Below, one piece after another: positions 18,070-28,698 of a stretch of DNA of 64,000 bases (positions are counted from its first letter, which is position 1; every line of letters begins with the position of its first letter). Both the position numbers and the translations under genes were made by a program. Location of the stretch: NCBI RefSeq assembly GCF_000373185.1, contig NZ_KB890634.1:18741-82740 (forward strand), read 5' to 3'. Under the pieces are notes generated by a model, which was given only the letters and a program-made list of their open reading frames with translations, was not told the origin of the DNA and ran no database searches. The stretch comes from Segatella paludivivens DSM 17968 = JCM 13650. Its GTDB lineage: Bacteria; Bacteroidota; Bacteroidia; Bacteroidales; Bacteroidaceae.

Positions 18070-20625
18070 TTATTTTGATATTCCGAAATCTGCTTGCTGC
18101 TGTTCTACCTCTTTAAGCATTTTTTCTTTCTCCTTTGCAGATAATACAATACCATTATGCTTTTCAACCACGTTATTTGAATTCTCGGAATTATTCTTAT
18201 CCAGCTGATTTATAAAGCAAAAACTGCCTTCATAAGGAACCGACTCAATGTCAAGTTCAGCAGGAACAGGTGCATGCGTACCAGGGAATTGCACCTCTGC
18301 ACGGATATGTATCTTGCCTGCTTTGCGTGTAGAGCGAAGCAATATTGGAGCAGAGCCCCATTCCACTTCACGAGGATTGGCATTTATTGTACCATCATCA
18401 ATAATACTACCTTCACCAGTGACTGTAAACTTAACGCATTCCTTAGCCAAACGACGCACATTACCATTATCATCTGTAACCTCAGCCACAACAACAATAA
18501 AGTCGGAACCATCAGCAACCAAAGGTTTTCCCATTGTGTCAGCATATAAACGAAGACGGGTGCTGCGACGTGAAGGCATGCGACGTGAAGTGCAAACTAC
18601 TTTGCCATTTACAATACCTTGTGCAACCATATTCACTTTCTGCCAGTTCTTTTTTACATAACTATAGTTACGAGCTTCAAAGAAATTCCATACGCCCTTG
18701 AAGATAACAGGAGCAGAATACTGCTGATTATGAACAACAGGTAATGTCCAACTCTTTTCATTATCATATACACTAAGGCGTACGCTGTCACAATTTGAGA
18801 ACACAACTACATCACTGTCCGAGAATGGAGTCAACTCATTAGCTATATTCACAACTGGTTTGCTGCCCAATGTTTCATACATAGCAGCCGCATATTTGGG
18901 TTGACGGAAAGCATCAAAGTCTCCTCCCCAATAAGGATCTGGGTGATAACCTCTCTGATGATCAAAAGGATGCCACTGAGCGCCACCAATAAACTGAGTC
19001 GTTGGAGTAAACATTTCGCCTGTCGTCTTAGCTAGTGATAATGCCTGAACAAGTTGAGGGCGTTCACCCCAGCTACGACTCGCACGATTGATACAGTTAT
19101 GAGCATACCAATCATCAACAAATTCACCAAATTCACGTGTAAATATACATTGACGCGGACTATTTGACTTTAGCTCATCACCCGGCCAACCATATACTAC
19201 ATCGTAATGATCACGAACTCCCTCTGAATTTAAATCAGCGGCAGCAGCTGGACGATATGGATAAGGGTATTCGTCTCTGGTAATCTGCAATGATTTCAAT
19301 GAAAATTCAAGCGGATAATGTGTCTCGTTAAGGATTGGTTCCCACATCAGCACAGAAGGATGATTTCTGTCGCGTCGAATAATATTATGGGTATTACTTA
19401 ACACACGATTTTCAAACAATGTATCCTTGTTCCAGAATTGCCATCCCGGAGTTGCTACAATAACGAAAACACCCAACTCATCACATGCATCCATGAATGA
19501 AGGATCTTGAGGATAATGAGCTGTTCTGATTATATTGAATCCGCAATTCTTCAATCTCATGACATCACGCCACTGCTGACTGTTTGGAACAGCATTACCT
19601 ACATAAGCGAAATCCTGATGACGATTACCACCAATCAGTTTGCGATATCTTTTACCATTAAGCCAGAAGCCATCCTTTCCACGAAATTCGATAGAACGAA
19701 TTCCAATCTTTGTCATTCCACCGTCAAGAGTTTTTGAACCTTCCTTAACACGTGTAACAAGATTATATAGATATGGACTTTCAGGCGACCATAGTTTTGG
19801 ATTGCGTACTGTAAACTTCAGAGTAACACTCTTCTGCCCAGCAGGAATTAAAAGACCTTTACTCACTCTCTTTATTGTCTTTCCACAAGAATCAACAAGC
19901 GTATTTTCAATATTCAAACGACGTTCCTTATTTGATATATTTCTAACATTCACATCTACCATCACATCAGCTGAATGTGTTGATATATTAGCATAATGAA
20001 CAAATATACCAGCATCGCGTCTGTCTTCAACTTGTGGATTGGTAATAAACACATCGTTTTTAGCTATGAGCCACACATCACGATAAATACCGCCATGATA
20101 AGCAAAGTCAAGAGCGTATTGTGGTTTGCCTGGAGGATAATTCTTATCATCTGAATTATCAGCCATCACAGCAACAACACAACTATCACCCTTATGAAGT
20201 CCAAATTCATCCAGATTAACTATTATTGGAAGATAGCCACCAAAATGAGTCGTGGCTAGTTTACCGTTGATATATATCTGCTGTTTGCCCATTATGGCTT
20301 CAAAATATATCTCACTATGATTTGCAGGTACAACAAAATGCTTTCTATACCAAGCTTTCCCCTGATAATTACGACAGCCACTAGCCTCAGCAGGTTCGAG
20401 TTTTACGCAATGTGGAGTTGAAACCACTTCCCAACTTCTATCATCAAAACCTACTGATTCTGCATTGGGTACATCACCAAGGCAAAAACGCCATTCAGGA
20501 TTAAAATTCCATACTTGGCGACCTTGAGAGGCGATAGGGAAAAGTCCATCTACAGACGTATCGTTCTTTGCCATACTAGTAATGCATGACAATACAGCCA
20601 CAAACAATAAAATTATTTTCTTCAT
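18070..20625 (-). CDS. Secreted glycoside hydrolase family 2 enzyme
   Basis: The start at MKKIILLFVAVLSC gives a clean signal peptide; an ATG 9 bases upstream (MFSMKK) is also possible. The GH2 jelly-roll domain opens with FNPEWRFCLGD, the middle Ig-like domain ends at LWSPESPYLYNL, and the TIM barrel holds the acid/base in PSVLMWEPILNETHYP (Glu about 437 counted from the upstream ATG) and a likely nucleophile Glu in CIFTREFGEF. A C-terminal DUF4982-type extension and Ig-like domain follow. Activity (beta-galactosidase, beta-galacturonidase or other) cannot be read from sequence. It sits 21 bp upstream of the regulator and 12 bp after the esterase. Confidence 0.88.
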   Translation of the reverse strand: MKKIILLFVAVLSCITSMAKNDTSVDGLFPIASQGRQVWNFNPEWRFCLGDVPNAESVGFDDRSWEVVSTPHCVKLEPAEASGCRNYQGKAWYRKHFVVPANHSEIYFEAIMGKQQIYINGKLATTHFGGYLPIIVNLDEFGLHKGDSCVVAVMADNSDDKNYPPGKPQYALDFAYHGGIYRDVWLIAKNDVFITNPQVEDRRDAGIFVHYANISTHSADVMVDVNVRNISNKERRLNIENTLVDSCGKTIKRVSKGLLIPAGQKSVTLKFTVRNPKLWSPESPYLYNLVTRVKEGSKTLDGGMTKIGIRSIEFRGKDGFWLNGKRYRKLIGGNRHQDFAYVGNAVPNSQQWRDVMRLKNCGFNIIRTAHYPQDPSFMDACDELGVFVIVATPGWQFWNKDTLFENRVLSNTHNIIRRDRNHPSVLMWEPILNETHYPLEFSLKSLQITRDEYPYPYRPAAAADLNSEGVRDHYDVVYGWPGDELKSNSPRQCIFTREFGEFVDDWYAHNCINRASRSWGERPQLVQALSLAKTTGEMFTPTTQFIGGAQWHPFDHQRGYHPDPYWGGDFDAFRQPKYAAAMYETLGSKPVVNIANELTPFSDSDVVVFSNCDSVRLSVYDNEKSWTLPVVHNQQYSAPVIFKGVWNFFEARNYSYVKKNWQKVNMVAQGIVNGKVVCTSRRMPSRRSTRLRLYADTMGKPLVADGSDFIVVVAEVTDDNGNVRRLAKECVKFTVTGEGSIIDDGTINANPREVEWGSAPILLRSTRKAGKIHIRAEVQFPGTHAPVPAELDIESVPYEGSFCFINQLDKNNSENSNNVVEKHNGIVLSAKEKEKMLKEVEQQQADFGISK

Positions 20626-20637
20626 ACTAAACATTAT

Positions 20638-22047
20638 TTACCAATTATCCGTACGGAAAGAACTTACCGGCAGTCCGTCATGGAACAAATCTCCTACAGC
20701 CCAATCATGAAATGCATATCTCACAGCCACAGGATTCTTTACTTCGTCACTCTTCACATATACCTGATTGCGTGTTATCCAAGCCTTTGCTGGATGAAAC
20801 ACCTTGTCTGCTCCGGCTACTTCAAACAAATTACTTGATGTAGAATTATTGAAATATACCCATTCACGACTACGGCTGAATGAAACCACAGCAGTATCAC
20901 CGCTAAACTTCACTCCACTGTATGCTGCAAATTCAGGAAGTCCACTTTCATTATAGGTGTTTTTCAAAGCAAGCATAGCAAGACGTTCACCAGCCTCACG
21001 CTTTTTGCGTGGATGAATTCCATATTGTAAACCAGCATCCATCAAGACTGCCATGCGACAATTTTCCACTTTGTTTTCTACAATAGACTGTTGTTCACGA
21101 AGATACGCACTGTTGTAATTCCAATTGATTAAAGAATAATCGTAGGGTGCTATCTGACAGTAGTAAAAAGGAAAGGATCCCTCATTCCATTCATTTCTCC
21201 AACCGCTTATCATCTTTTCCATTAAAGCAGAATAAGAAGATGCGCGATTTACATTATCCTCTCCCTGATACCATATCACGCCACGCATGGTGAAACCAAT
21301 CAAAGGACGCAACATTCCATTATATAAAGCTGTAGGACAACGTTGTGCCCGCTTGTCAACATCAGTTTGGTTGGTGGGTAACTTCACATCAGGAAAAGCC
21401 TTCAACCAATCAGAAGACATCCATGCCTCACAGGCACTGCCACCCCATGAAGTGACGATTAATCCAACAGGAACTCGCAGACTCTTACGCAATGTTGAGC
21501 CGAAATAATATGCCGTCGCACTGAACTGACGTATTGACTCTGCATTTGCAGCATTCCATTTTCCCAGCAATGTATCAACAGCCTGTAAACGAGCATTGCG
21601 ACTGACCGTGAACAGGCGCAAGTTACTATCAGCTCCTGTCATCAATTTCTGCAAAGCACCATCAACAGGTTGCGCTTTAAATCCCTTCATCGGCATTTCC
21701 ATATTACTCTGTCCGCTACATATCCAAACCTCACCAATAAGGATATTATGAAGAGTGAGCGTTTTTCCGTCAGAAAGTTTTATATTATATGGACCTCCTG
21801 CATCAGGAGTACTTATCTTCAGTTTCCATTTGCCGTCATCTCCAGCTTTAACCTTATAAGTTTTGCCATTCCATGACGTAGTTATGGTCACGGTTTTTAA
21901 AGCATCCGCAGTTCCCCATATATTACAATTAGAATTACGCTGCATGACCATATTGTCGTCAAACATTCGTGGAAGTTTGACCTCTGCTTTCATGACTATG
22001 GCAGACAATGTCATTGCCACACCAACAAGTAGTTTGTTGTATATCAT
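20638..22047 (-). CDS. Sialate O-acetylesterase-like SGNH carbohydrate esterase
   Basis: A 469-residue secreted esterase. An N-terminal beta domain (KLPRMFDDNMVMQRNSNCNI) precedes the SGNH catalytic part with the nucleophile in WICSGQSNMEMP (Ser about 114), GVIWYQGEDN as the conserved Gly-Glu block, and YGIHPRKKREAGERLA supplying the catalytic His. The family removes O-acetyl groups from sialic acids or from plant cell-wall sugars. In this operon, between GH106 and GH2, the substrate is more likely acetylated pectin than sialic acid, so the family name should not be taken as the activity. Confidence 0.85.
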   Translation of the reverse strand: MIYNKLLVGVAMTLSAIVMKAEVKLPRMFDDNMVMQRNSNCNIWGTADALKTVTITTSWNGKTYKVKAGDDGKWKLKISTPDAGGPYNIKLSDGKTLTLHNILIGEVWICSGQSNMEMPMKGFKAQPVDGALQKLMTGADSNLRLFTVSRNARLQAVDTLLGKWNAANAESIRQFSATAYYFGSTLRKSLRVPVGLIVTSWGGSACEAWMSSDWLKAFPDVKLPTNQTDVDKRAQRCPTALYNGMLRPLIGFTMRGVIWYQGEDNVNRASSYSALMEKMISGWRNEWNEGSFPFYYCQIAPYDYSLINWNYNSAYLREQQSIVENKVENCRMAVLMDAGLQYGIHPRKKREAGERLAMLALKNTYNESGLPEFAAYSGVKFSGDTAVVSFSRSREWVYFNNSTSSNLFEVAGADKVFHPAKAWITRNQVYVKSDEVKNPVAVRYAFHDWAVGDLFHDGLPVSSFRTDNW

Positions 22048-22054
22048 ATAGATT

Positions 22055-25000
22055 TTAGTATTTTAATTCCACAGGTCCAATAAGTCCCGCATTCAGTAGT
22101 TTATCGCTTTTCATTCTATAGGACGCATTGGTCCAGATTCCAGAGAAAGGAGCTTTTCCCATATCATTACCACGTAAGGCATTGGCCCATGTATTTGTAA
22201 CGATTATCTTAACGATGTTGTCTCCAGTCTTCAAAGCCTTTGTTACATCCACCTCATAAGGTGATGTCCATGCCACGCCACAATCAACATTATTTACGAA
22301 GACATGTGCTATATCACATACTCTTCCTAATGATAACGTTGCTTTCTGTCCTTTTAGTATATCACATTTCAAATGAGTTGAATATTCAGCCGAACCGCTA
22401 TAATATTTTATCTTCTCATTTTCATTGAGACTCCAATCATCAGGAAGTTGAGTATTTAGACTAATTCCGGTAGCACCAAAAGTCAACTTCCAATCACCAG
22501 TGACATTCATCACGTTATTATATATTGGCAACTTCTCTAGAGATGTTGACAAGGCGTGATGTGGAAAAATTACGAAAACGGAACCATAAGACGGCAACGT
22601 TATTTCTACATTTGCAAGACCGTTATCAATGCTACATGTTGAAGGACTGAAATAAATGTCTTTCTGAGCATCATACAACATACATCCTTTTATATCAGAT
22701 TGTCGCATAACAGCATTGAATATCATAACGCTATCATGCTGATTACTAAGAAAATAAATATCATCGCCATTTTTTGCCTTTACATGATTAAAAGCTATAC
22801 CTTTAGGCAGCACAATATCTCGTGGAATTCCAACAGAGTTGAATGCATCATCTGTATAAGGAACATTAATAACAGTAACGCCACTCTGACGAAGTTGCGC
22901 TATTCTATCAGCTATAACTTTGGAATATCCCGAGAATGAAGGTGTCATCTTTGCCTTTCCTGGCATAACCAAAACTCCATAGCTTATGCCACCAGGCATT
23001 ACAATACGCCCATCTACAATTTTAGCATAAAGAAGAGCATCACTATTCATTGAGTCATAATGATACCCTCGCAACGGATTGATCCAATCACTTAGATTCA
23101 TAATACCTGATGCATGAACTACACCGACAGGACTTTCTTCAAGAGGTTGGTTTTTATTCTCCATGCGTCTACGTTCAGATTCCACACGTTCCTTACCAAA
23201 CAAGCCCGGAAGAATATCTACAAGACGATCAGGAGTAAACGAACGCGAAGGCATTTCCTCACCGGTAAACACGGCAATATCAACAACGGGAGTGCCACTC
23301 TGCAAGAGTTTCTGACATCTATTGATATAATCTACAAGCGCACCAGCCTCATGATACCAAGTATTGTCGCGCTGGAAGAAAAGTCCTATCCCATCAAGCG
23401 TCATGCCGGGTTTCCTGTCTGTCCACGGATTATGAGTATCGACATGAAAGAACAACTTATTCATTCCCAAGGCAAAGTTATGATCGAGAAGTGGTTTTAT
23501 CATTGCTGGAGTTTCATTCCAGACACCTCTTACCTCTGTAAAACCTTCAGCTTGAACGATAGGTTTTCCATATATGTGAGCGCCACTTATTGCATCAAGC
23601 ATGTCACTAGGTTTATCATGAGTTGGCGAATTCAACCAAAACTCTCCCATTGGCACATCTGAATACTTGTAATGTTCAAGACCATCAGCAACAAACGTAG
23701 GCGCAATACTCTCATGACTCACTTTAAGTGCGTGTTTATGTGCATACTTTTCGACTGTTTTGAAAAAGATGTCATTCACAAGATCATTCTGCGTAACTCT
23801 TATATCATGCAAAACTCTTTCACTTTCTGCAGCACTCTCCATTGGTATTCCAACCATTACGGGAAGCCAATCCACAAGATTATAACCTCTGCGTGACCTG
23901 AACTCTCTTGCAAAAGAGCTTCCCCAATTTTGAGTTCCACATTCCCAACTGTCTACATGAAGATATTTCACAACCGATGAATGTGGGCGTGCAAGAAAAA
24001 GAGAATACCAATTACTCAAAAGTTTGTTTATGGAAGATGAAGAGAATTTGTCTACTTCCAAACCTTTACCACCTCCTGCCGTAGCATTCATCTGCCCAGT
24101 AGAAGTATGTCCCATGCGCAATATGCGCCATGTTCCTTTTGGAAGTTTCGTAACAACACTATTATTATTCAGTTTTAATCTTATTACTTCTGCTTTCTTT
24201 ATGCAATCTTTATCAGGAACTTCATCTTGGATTGTCTCTGGAGACACTAACCATGTAAAGCCCGCTTTGCCACGCCATTGTGAAATAACTGGCGATAAAC
24301 CGAATTTCACATCTTTCAACTTAAAGTTTGGCTTCCATTTGGCAGCATCCAAATCTTCACTGCCAGGTTCTGTTCCATCAGGGCTCCATTCAAGTTTTAC
24401 AAATCTTGCCGAAACAGCACTTATAGCATAAGTAAAACCATATCCATTACTCTGCCATCCCTGTCGTGCCGGTTGAAGTTGTGAAGCCTGATGATAATCA
24501 TTCCCATCATCCGACACTATCACCTTAACACGTTGACATTGTATATTGTTTCCAGAAGGAATAATATCTATACTGCGCAGCGTAACCTTTCTACCAAGGT
24601 CATAGGTTATCCAACAGGCTTTGGAAGCACTAAAACTGCCATTAGGATTCACAACTACATCATCAGAATGCGACACGACAATAGGTTTAACCTTTGCTGT
24701 GTCGTATTTCACTGGCAAAGCAAATGTTGCTATATCCTCATAATATCCCATATAAGCCTCTGGGCGAGCCAATTTTATATTGATTGGCGATGATGAATTG
24801 ACAGCAACTATCGTGTCACTCCACACAACCTTCTGCATACTTTCAGCAGGAGATATGCAAGGAGAACCGGCTAGTGCAAAACCGTCACAGATATGAATAC
24901 CCATATCAAGACCTAATGAGTCGGCTTGTGAGAAAGAATAATCGACCATCTCCCAGAATTTAGGCGATAACTGAGTAGCGTCGCCATCAAATTCTGTTTT

Positions 25001-25195
25001 GTCAGCCTTTCCACGTATCGGCATCAGGTAACAGCCACCAAGTCCGATATCTTTCATTCCCTTTAAGTCTGCATGTATTCCGGTTTTAGAAACCGCACCA
25101 TACATCCAGTACCAAAAAGTCCAAGGGCGAGAATCCCCATAGACGTAAGCTGCCATCAGAAAGGCAATCAATATAGTATATGATAATCTTCTCAT
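22055..25195 (-). CDS. GH106-family alpha-L-rhamnosidase
   Basis: A 1046-residue secreted enzyme. The N-terminus after the signal has the GH106 hallmark PWTFWYWMYGAVSKTGI and GLGGCYLMPIRG, followed by LSPKFWEMVDYSFSQADSLG. Further on are LHVDSWECGTQNW and IVQAEGFTEVRGVW with candidate catalytic glutamates, and a C-terminal galactose-binding-like domain (FVNNVDCGVAWTSPYEVDVT, IIVTNTWANALRGND). GH106 enzymes release alpha-L-rhamnose from rhamnogalacturonans. Its ATG overlaps the upstream GH2 stop by 4 bp, which means translational coupling. Confidence 0.9.
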   Translation of the reverse strand: MRRLSYTILIAFLMAAYVYGDSRPWTFWYWMYGAVSKTGIHADLKGMKDIGLGGCYLMPIRGKADKTEFDGDATQLSPKFWEMVDYSFSQADSLGLDMGIHICDGFALAGSPCISPAESMQKVVWSDTIVAVNSSSPINIKLARPEAYMGYYEDIATFALPVKYDTAKVKPIVVSHSDDVVVNPNGSFSASKACWITYDLGRKVTLRSIDIIPSGNNIQCQRVKVIVSDDGNDYHQASQLQPARQGWQSNGYGFTYAISAVSARFVKLEWSPDGTEPGSEDLDAAKWKPNFKLKDVKFGLSPVISQWRGKAGFTWLVSPETIQDEVPDKDCIKKAEVIRLKLNNNSVVTKLPKGTWRILRMGHTSTGQMNATAGGGKGLEVDKFSSSSINKLLSNWYSLFLARPHSSVVKYLHVDSWECGTQNWGSSFAREFRSRRGYNLVDWLPVMVGIPMESAAESERVLHDIRVTQNDLVNDIFFKTVEKYAHKHALKVSHESIAPTFVADGLEHYKYSDVPMGEFWLNSPTHDKPSDMLDAISGAHIYGKPIVQAEGFTEVRGVWNETPAMIKPLLDHNFALGMNKLFFHVDTHNPWTDRKPGMTLDGIGLFFQRDNTWYHEAGALVDYINRCQKLLQSGTPVVDIAVFTGEEMPSRSFTPDRLVDILPGLFGKERVESERRRMENKNQPLEESPVGVVHASGIMNLSDWINPLRGYHYDSMNSDALLYAKIVDGRIVMPGGISYGVLVMPGKAKMTPSFSGYSKVIADRIAQLRQSGVTVINVPYTDDAFNSVGIPRDIVLPKGIAFNHVKAKNGDDIYFLSNQHDSVMIFNAVMRQSDIKGCMLYDAQKDIYFSPSTCSIDNGLANVEITLPSYGSVFVIFPHHALSTSLEKLPIYNNVMNVTGDWKLTFGATGISLNTQLPDDWSLNENEKIKYYSGSAEYSTHLKCDILKGQKATLSLGRVCDIAHVFVNNVDCGVAWTSPYEVDVTKALKTGDNIVKIIVTNTWANALRGNDMGKAPFSGIWTNASYRMKSDKLLNAGLIGPVELKY

Positions 25196-27969
25196 TCGAA
25201 TTTAAATGTTGCTGTTGTTGACATACTGCCACTGCTCCACACTGGTTGTGCAGAAGGACCGTTGAGATCGGTGCAATTCACCTTGTTTCTGACTGCGGGA
25301 ATCACTCTCAGCAATGATATTCCTGTTTTCGGCAAAGTATATAGCAGATTATCCCTGCCGTCTCGTGGCTGATAAACTCCGATGAAACTGTTGCTGTCGT
25401 TGACTATTCCAACACGTCCTTCGGTTGTTTTAATCTGCATCCATGTCACATTAGAGAAATATCCCTTAAACTCTGGGTATTCAAAGCTCTCTCCTGGTAT
25501 AGGGTCATTATATTTATTCTGCCATAAATTATATTGAGGTCCCTGCATTCTATTCTGCCATACGCGATAAGGTCCGTCGCCAACCCATTGCTTGCTCTCT
25601 ACATTTTGTTCTGGATAATCAAACATGATTCCCATCAGGTCAACAACTCCACCAAAGCTATAGCATGCATTCATCTCAACACTTCCACCAGAAAGGAAAC
25701 GCCATTTCACTTCATTAAGTGAACCGTGATCATATTTCACAGTGAGCACATTGCCTATGATCTGCATACTCTTCAACACACCTTGGTCTTTATAAAGAGT
25801 ATATTGAGTCTTTTTCTTTTCGGCATCAGTATCATCATGATTATAAAACTGGTCAAAACTTCGATCACTACGTCTTGCTGCTACGAAGCGTGGACCATTT
25901 GCAAATGATATATTTCTATCGCCTACAGCTACACCTTTCAATTGTCCGTCAACACGTGAAAATTTATAGGTACGACCTTCTGAACTTATGATCAGATTGT
26001 CCTTTGTAGAATCAATCTTGCATGTGTTTACATTCACACGTGCAAGCGTATTTACGTTCTGTTTGAAATCCCACGTAAATAATTCGTTTCCATGATTATC
26101 AATAGCCTTCACCTCAATCACGTCCGCTTTCTTCCAACCATCAGGTAATGCCATGTAAGCTGTATCACCAGGATTTACATTCGGAGAGACAAGGTTTCCA
26201 GCTGAAATTGTTTTAACATCAGAAGAGCCCAACATCGGCATTGATAAATACTTATACGAGAAATGGCAGTCGCGAAGATTTGTGAAGTTGTAAGTGTTCA
26301 CAGCCTGCAATTTATTTCCAGACAACGACAACGTAACAGGACTCCACACCTGCTTAACAGTATAATACGAACCTTCTTTCTCGAAATGAGGTCCTACGAT
26401 TCCATCAGCTCCAAAGTTGCCCATGCAGTCAACCATATTATTTTTGTCTGTACGCACCACTCCCTCATCAGCCAGATCCCATAAGAATCCACCAGCACAT
26501 CTTGGGTTCGCCATCATCATTTTCCAATAGTCAGCAAGTCCGGCGCCATGGCCTCCATCATAAAGTCCATGCAGAAATTCTGTAGGCATAAATATTTCTT
26601 TCTGGCGCATGTATTCCTCTGTTTCGCCATATGAACGATAATGCTTCGTTTCAAATCCATTTCTGTTTGCCCAAGGATATAGCACCACACGCTTTTGAAT
26701 ATCCCAACGTGAGAATTCAGGTTCAAGCTCGTAATTAAATCCCCCTTCATTTCCATTGCTCCAGAATATGATACTTGGATGATTTTCATCGCGTGTTACC
26801 ATTTCCTTCACAAGCTGCTGACCTATGATAGTCTCGTGAGCATAATGCCATCCACTAAGTTCACTTTCTACATATAGTCCAAGCGAATCACATGCATCAA
26901 GAAATTCAGGATCTGCAGGATAATGACTCAATCTCACTGCATTCATGTTCATACTCTTAATAAGTTTCACATCTTCGATATTCTTTGCCTTACTCAAAGT
27001 TCTACCGCTTTCTGGACGGAATGAATGACGGTTTACACCCTTGAATATCACCTTTCTGCCATTAATATAAACACCATCTGACTGGCGATATTCAATTGTT
27101 CTGAAACCAAACTTCTGTTTCTCACGATGAATCACTTTATTATTTGAGTCCATTAAAGAAAACTCTGCTGTATAGATGTTTGGTGTTTCTGCAGTCCACA
27201 GTTTAGGATTTGATGTTTTAAAATCAAAATGTGCTACATCTCCCCTTACTTCAGCCACACTTTCACCAAGTGAATTTATCTTCACCTTAACTTTTGATCC
27301 GTTTAGAGCATGATTAATAAAGCAATCTGCCTTAAAAACACCATTCATATCCGCATCAATAGCGACTCGGGAAATATTATAAGACGGTTTAGCAACAACA
27401 AAGACGGGGCGGAATATTCCTCCAAAGTTCCAATAGTCTGCACGCCTTTCAGCCATGTTTACCTGTGTGTTAGCACTTTCTTTACTAACCTCTACCTCAA
27501 GAATATTTTTATGTTTACCAAAGAAGATACGATCACTGACATCAAAAATAAAGCGATAAAAACCGCCCTGATGCAATCCACTTCCAGCTTTTCGCCCATT
27601 AATGGTTACTTTCGCATCTGTCATGACAGCTTCAAACACCAGTTCAATCTGCTTTCCTTCCCATGACTTCGGAAGGTTAAATTCATATTTATAAAGTCCC
27701 TTTTCGTTTGCTATACCTTCAGGATTTGGAATACCATAAAAGCGCATGCCATATTGATAAGTTCCAAAGCCTTGCAATTCCCAACAAGACGGAACACCAA
27801 TCTTTGTCCACTTGCCAGAATTTTGTCCTCCTGTACATAAGAAATCCCATTTCACCATATCGTCACATCCATGTCCCGACAGATACATTCGTTGTGTATC
27901 AACATCGCTTTGAGCTAATGCTGCCAACGTAACAAAGAAAAACACTATATAAGTTGCAAACCTTTTCAT
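25192..27969 (-). CDS. Secreted glycoside hydrolase family 2 enzyme
   Basis: The start is placed at MKRFATYIVFFFVTLAALAQ (27969), which gives a proper signal peptide; the longer open frame to 28056 adds a hydrophobic but unusual leader and is rejected. GH2 features: WTKIGVPSCWELQGFGTYQYG in the sugar-binding domain, LWTAETPNIYTAEF at the end of the Ig domain, FKGVNRHSFRPESGR, SIIFWSNGNEGGF with the acid/base Glu, and FMPTEFLHGLYDGGHGAG with the probable nucleophile. The C-terminal part resembles the beta-sandwich of LacZ-like enzymes. First gene of the five-gene operon. Specificity unknown. Confidence 0.88.
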   Translation of the reverse strand: MKRFATYIVFFFVTLAALAQSDVDTQRMYLSGHGCDDMVKWDFLCTGGQNSGKWTKIGVPSCWELQGFGTYQYGMRFYGIPNPEGIANEKGLYKYEFNLPKSWEGKQIELVFEAVMTDAKVTINGRKAGSGLHQGGFYRFIFDVSDRIFFGKHKNILEVEVSKESANTQVNMAERRADYWNFGGIFRPVFVVAKPSYNISRVAIDADMNGVFKADCFINHALNGSKVKVKINSLGESVAEVRGDVAHFDFKTSNPKLWTAETPNIYTAEFSLMDSNNKVIHREKQKFGFRTIEYRQSDGVYINGRKVIFKGVNRHSFRPESGRTLSKAKNIEDVKLIKSMNMNAVRLSHYPADPEFLDACDSLGLYVESELSGWHYAHETIIGQQLVKEMVTRDENHPSIIFWSNGNEGGFNYELEPEFSRWDIQKRVVLYPWANRNGFETKHYRSYGETEEYMRQKEIFMPTEFLHGLYDGGHGAGLADYWKMMMANPRCAGGFLWDLADEGVVRTDKNNMVDCMGNFGADGIVGPHFEKEGSYYTVKQVWSPVTLSLSGNKLQAVNTYNFTNLRDCHFSYKYLSMPMLGSSDVKTISAGNLVSPNVNPGDTAYMALPDGWKKADVIEVKAIDNHGNELFTWDFKQNVNTLARVNVNTCKIDSTKDNLIISSEGRTYKFSRVDGQLKGVAVGDRNISFANGPRFVAARRSDRSFDQFYNHDDTDAEKKKTQYTLYKDQGVLKSMQIIGNVLTVKYDHGSLNEVKWRFLSGGSVEMNACYSFGGVVDLMGIMFDYPEQNVESKQWVGDGPYRVWQNRMQGPQYNLWQNKYNDPIPGESFEYPEFKGYFSNVTWMQIKTTEGRVGIVNDSNSFIGVYQPRDGRDNLLYTLPKTGISLLRVIPAVRNKVNCTDLNGPSAQPVWSSGSMSTTATFKFE

Positions 27970-28356
27970 ATCATTACTTAATTTATTATAAGACTCAAAA
28001 CTCCCGTTTTTGTCTATAACAAAGAGCGAAAAAGTAATGGCAATGATATAATCCATAAATTATAAAAGCAGTAAAAAATCAGATTAAGCTCTTTTCTTTT
28101 ACTGCTCTATACTTTATATTTTTTCTGTTCCCATCTAGGAATTCGATCTCCAGGATGGTAAATTGAGACTAAAGTTACATCAAAAACCAATGCTTATAAA
28201 AATAAGTTGATAAGCCACTGATTCATAAAAACAATTTAAGGAAATGATAAATCTATTGCAAAAATGATATAAATTCGCAATTCATTAAAATATTTGCAGC
28301 ACTCATCTGTCTTAATCTATAGGAAGCTATTTATAATATAAAAAATGATATGACAA
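27970..28356. other. Divergent intergenic region
   Basis: Separates the minus-strand GH2 operon from the plus-strand ferredoxin cluster, so it must hold both promoters. No perfect consensus was found; AATATTTG at 28289-28296 is one base off a -7 box on the plus strand and TAACTTTA (28170-28177, minus) one base off on the other. Regulated promoters of both operons may not follow the housekeeping consensus. Confidence 0.5.
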
Positions 28357-28686
28357 ATGATACAACTTTATTTTGCAGTAGGTGCTGTATTCCTAATTTA
28401 TCTAGTAACGCACTTATTAAGGAAAAAGAGAAAAACTAATAGAATAATATCTATCGACGATAAGAAGTGTGCTCGATGTAACAGCTGTATTACGCACTGT
28501 CCAAACGGTGTTCTCAAAATGGAACCTGAGGAAGGAAAGGATATGCATGTAACTGTAAAAAATCCAAATCTATGTACGGAGTGCGAACATTGCATAAAAA
28601 GTTGTAACTTTGGAGCCATCAGACTGATTGATAAGATACAATTATCTTCAACACAAGAAAAAATTCAATTTAATAATAAACATTAA
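28357..28686 (+). CDS. Membrane-anchored 2[4Fe-4S] ferredoxin-like protein
   Basis: A 109-residue protein with one N-terminal membrane helix (LYFAVGAVFLIYLVTHLL) and two bacterial ferredoxin motifs, CARCNSCITHCP and CTECEHCIKSCN, both with the CxxCxxCxxxC spacing needed for a [4Fe-4S] cluster. It should face the cytoplasm after the basic HLLRKKRKTNR segment. It leads a plus-strand run with a His-rich membrane protein, a sigma factor and an ABC transporter. The electron partner is not evident. Confidence 0.85.
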   Translation: MIQLYFAVGAVFLIYLVTHLLRKKRKTNRIISIDDKKCARCNSCITHCPNGVLKMEPEEGKDMHVTVKNPNLCTECEHCIKSCNFGAIRLIDKIQLSSTQEKIQFNNKH

Positions 28687-28698
28687 TATACATACATT

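Noticed and set aside
27970..28056. Extended N-terminus of the GH2 enzyme
   Set aside because: The added 29 residues would hide a normal signal peptide that starts at MKRFATYIVF.
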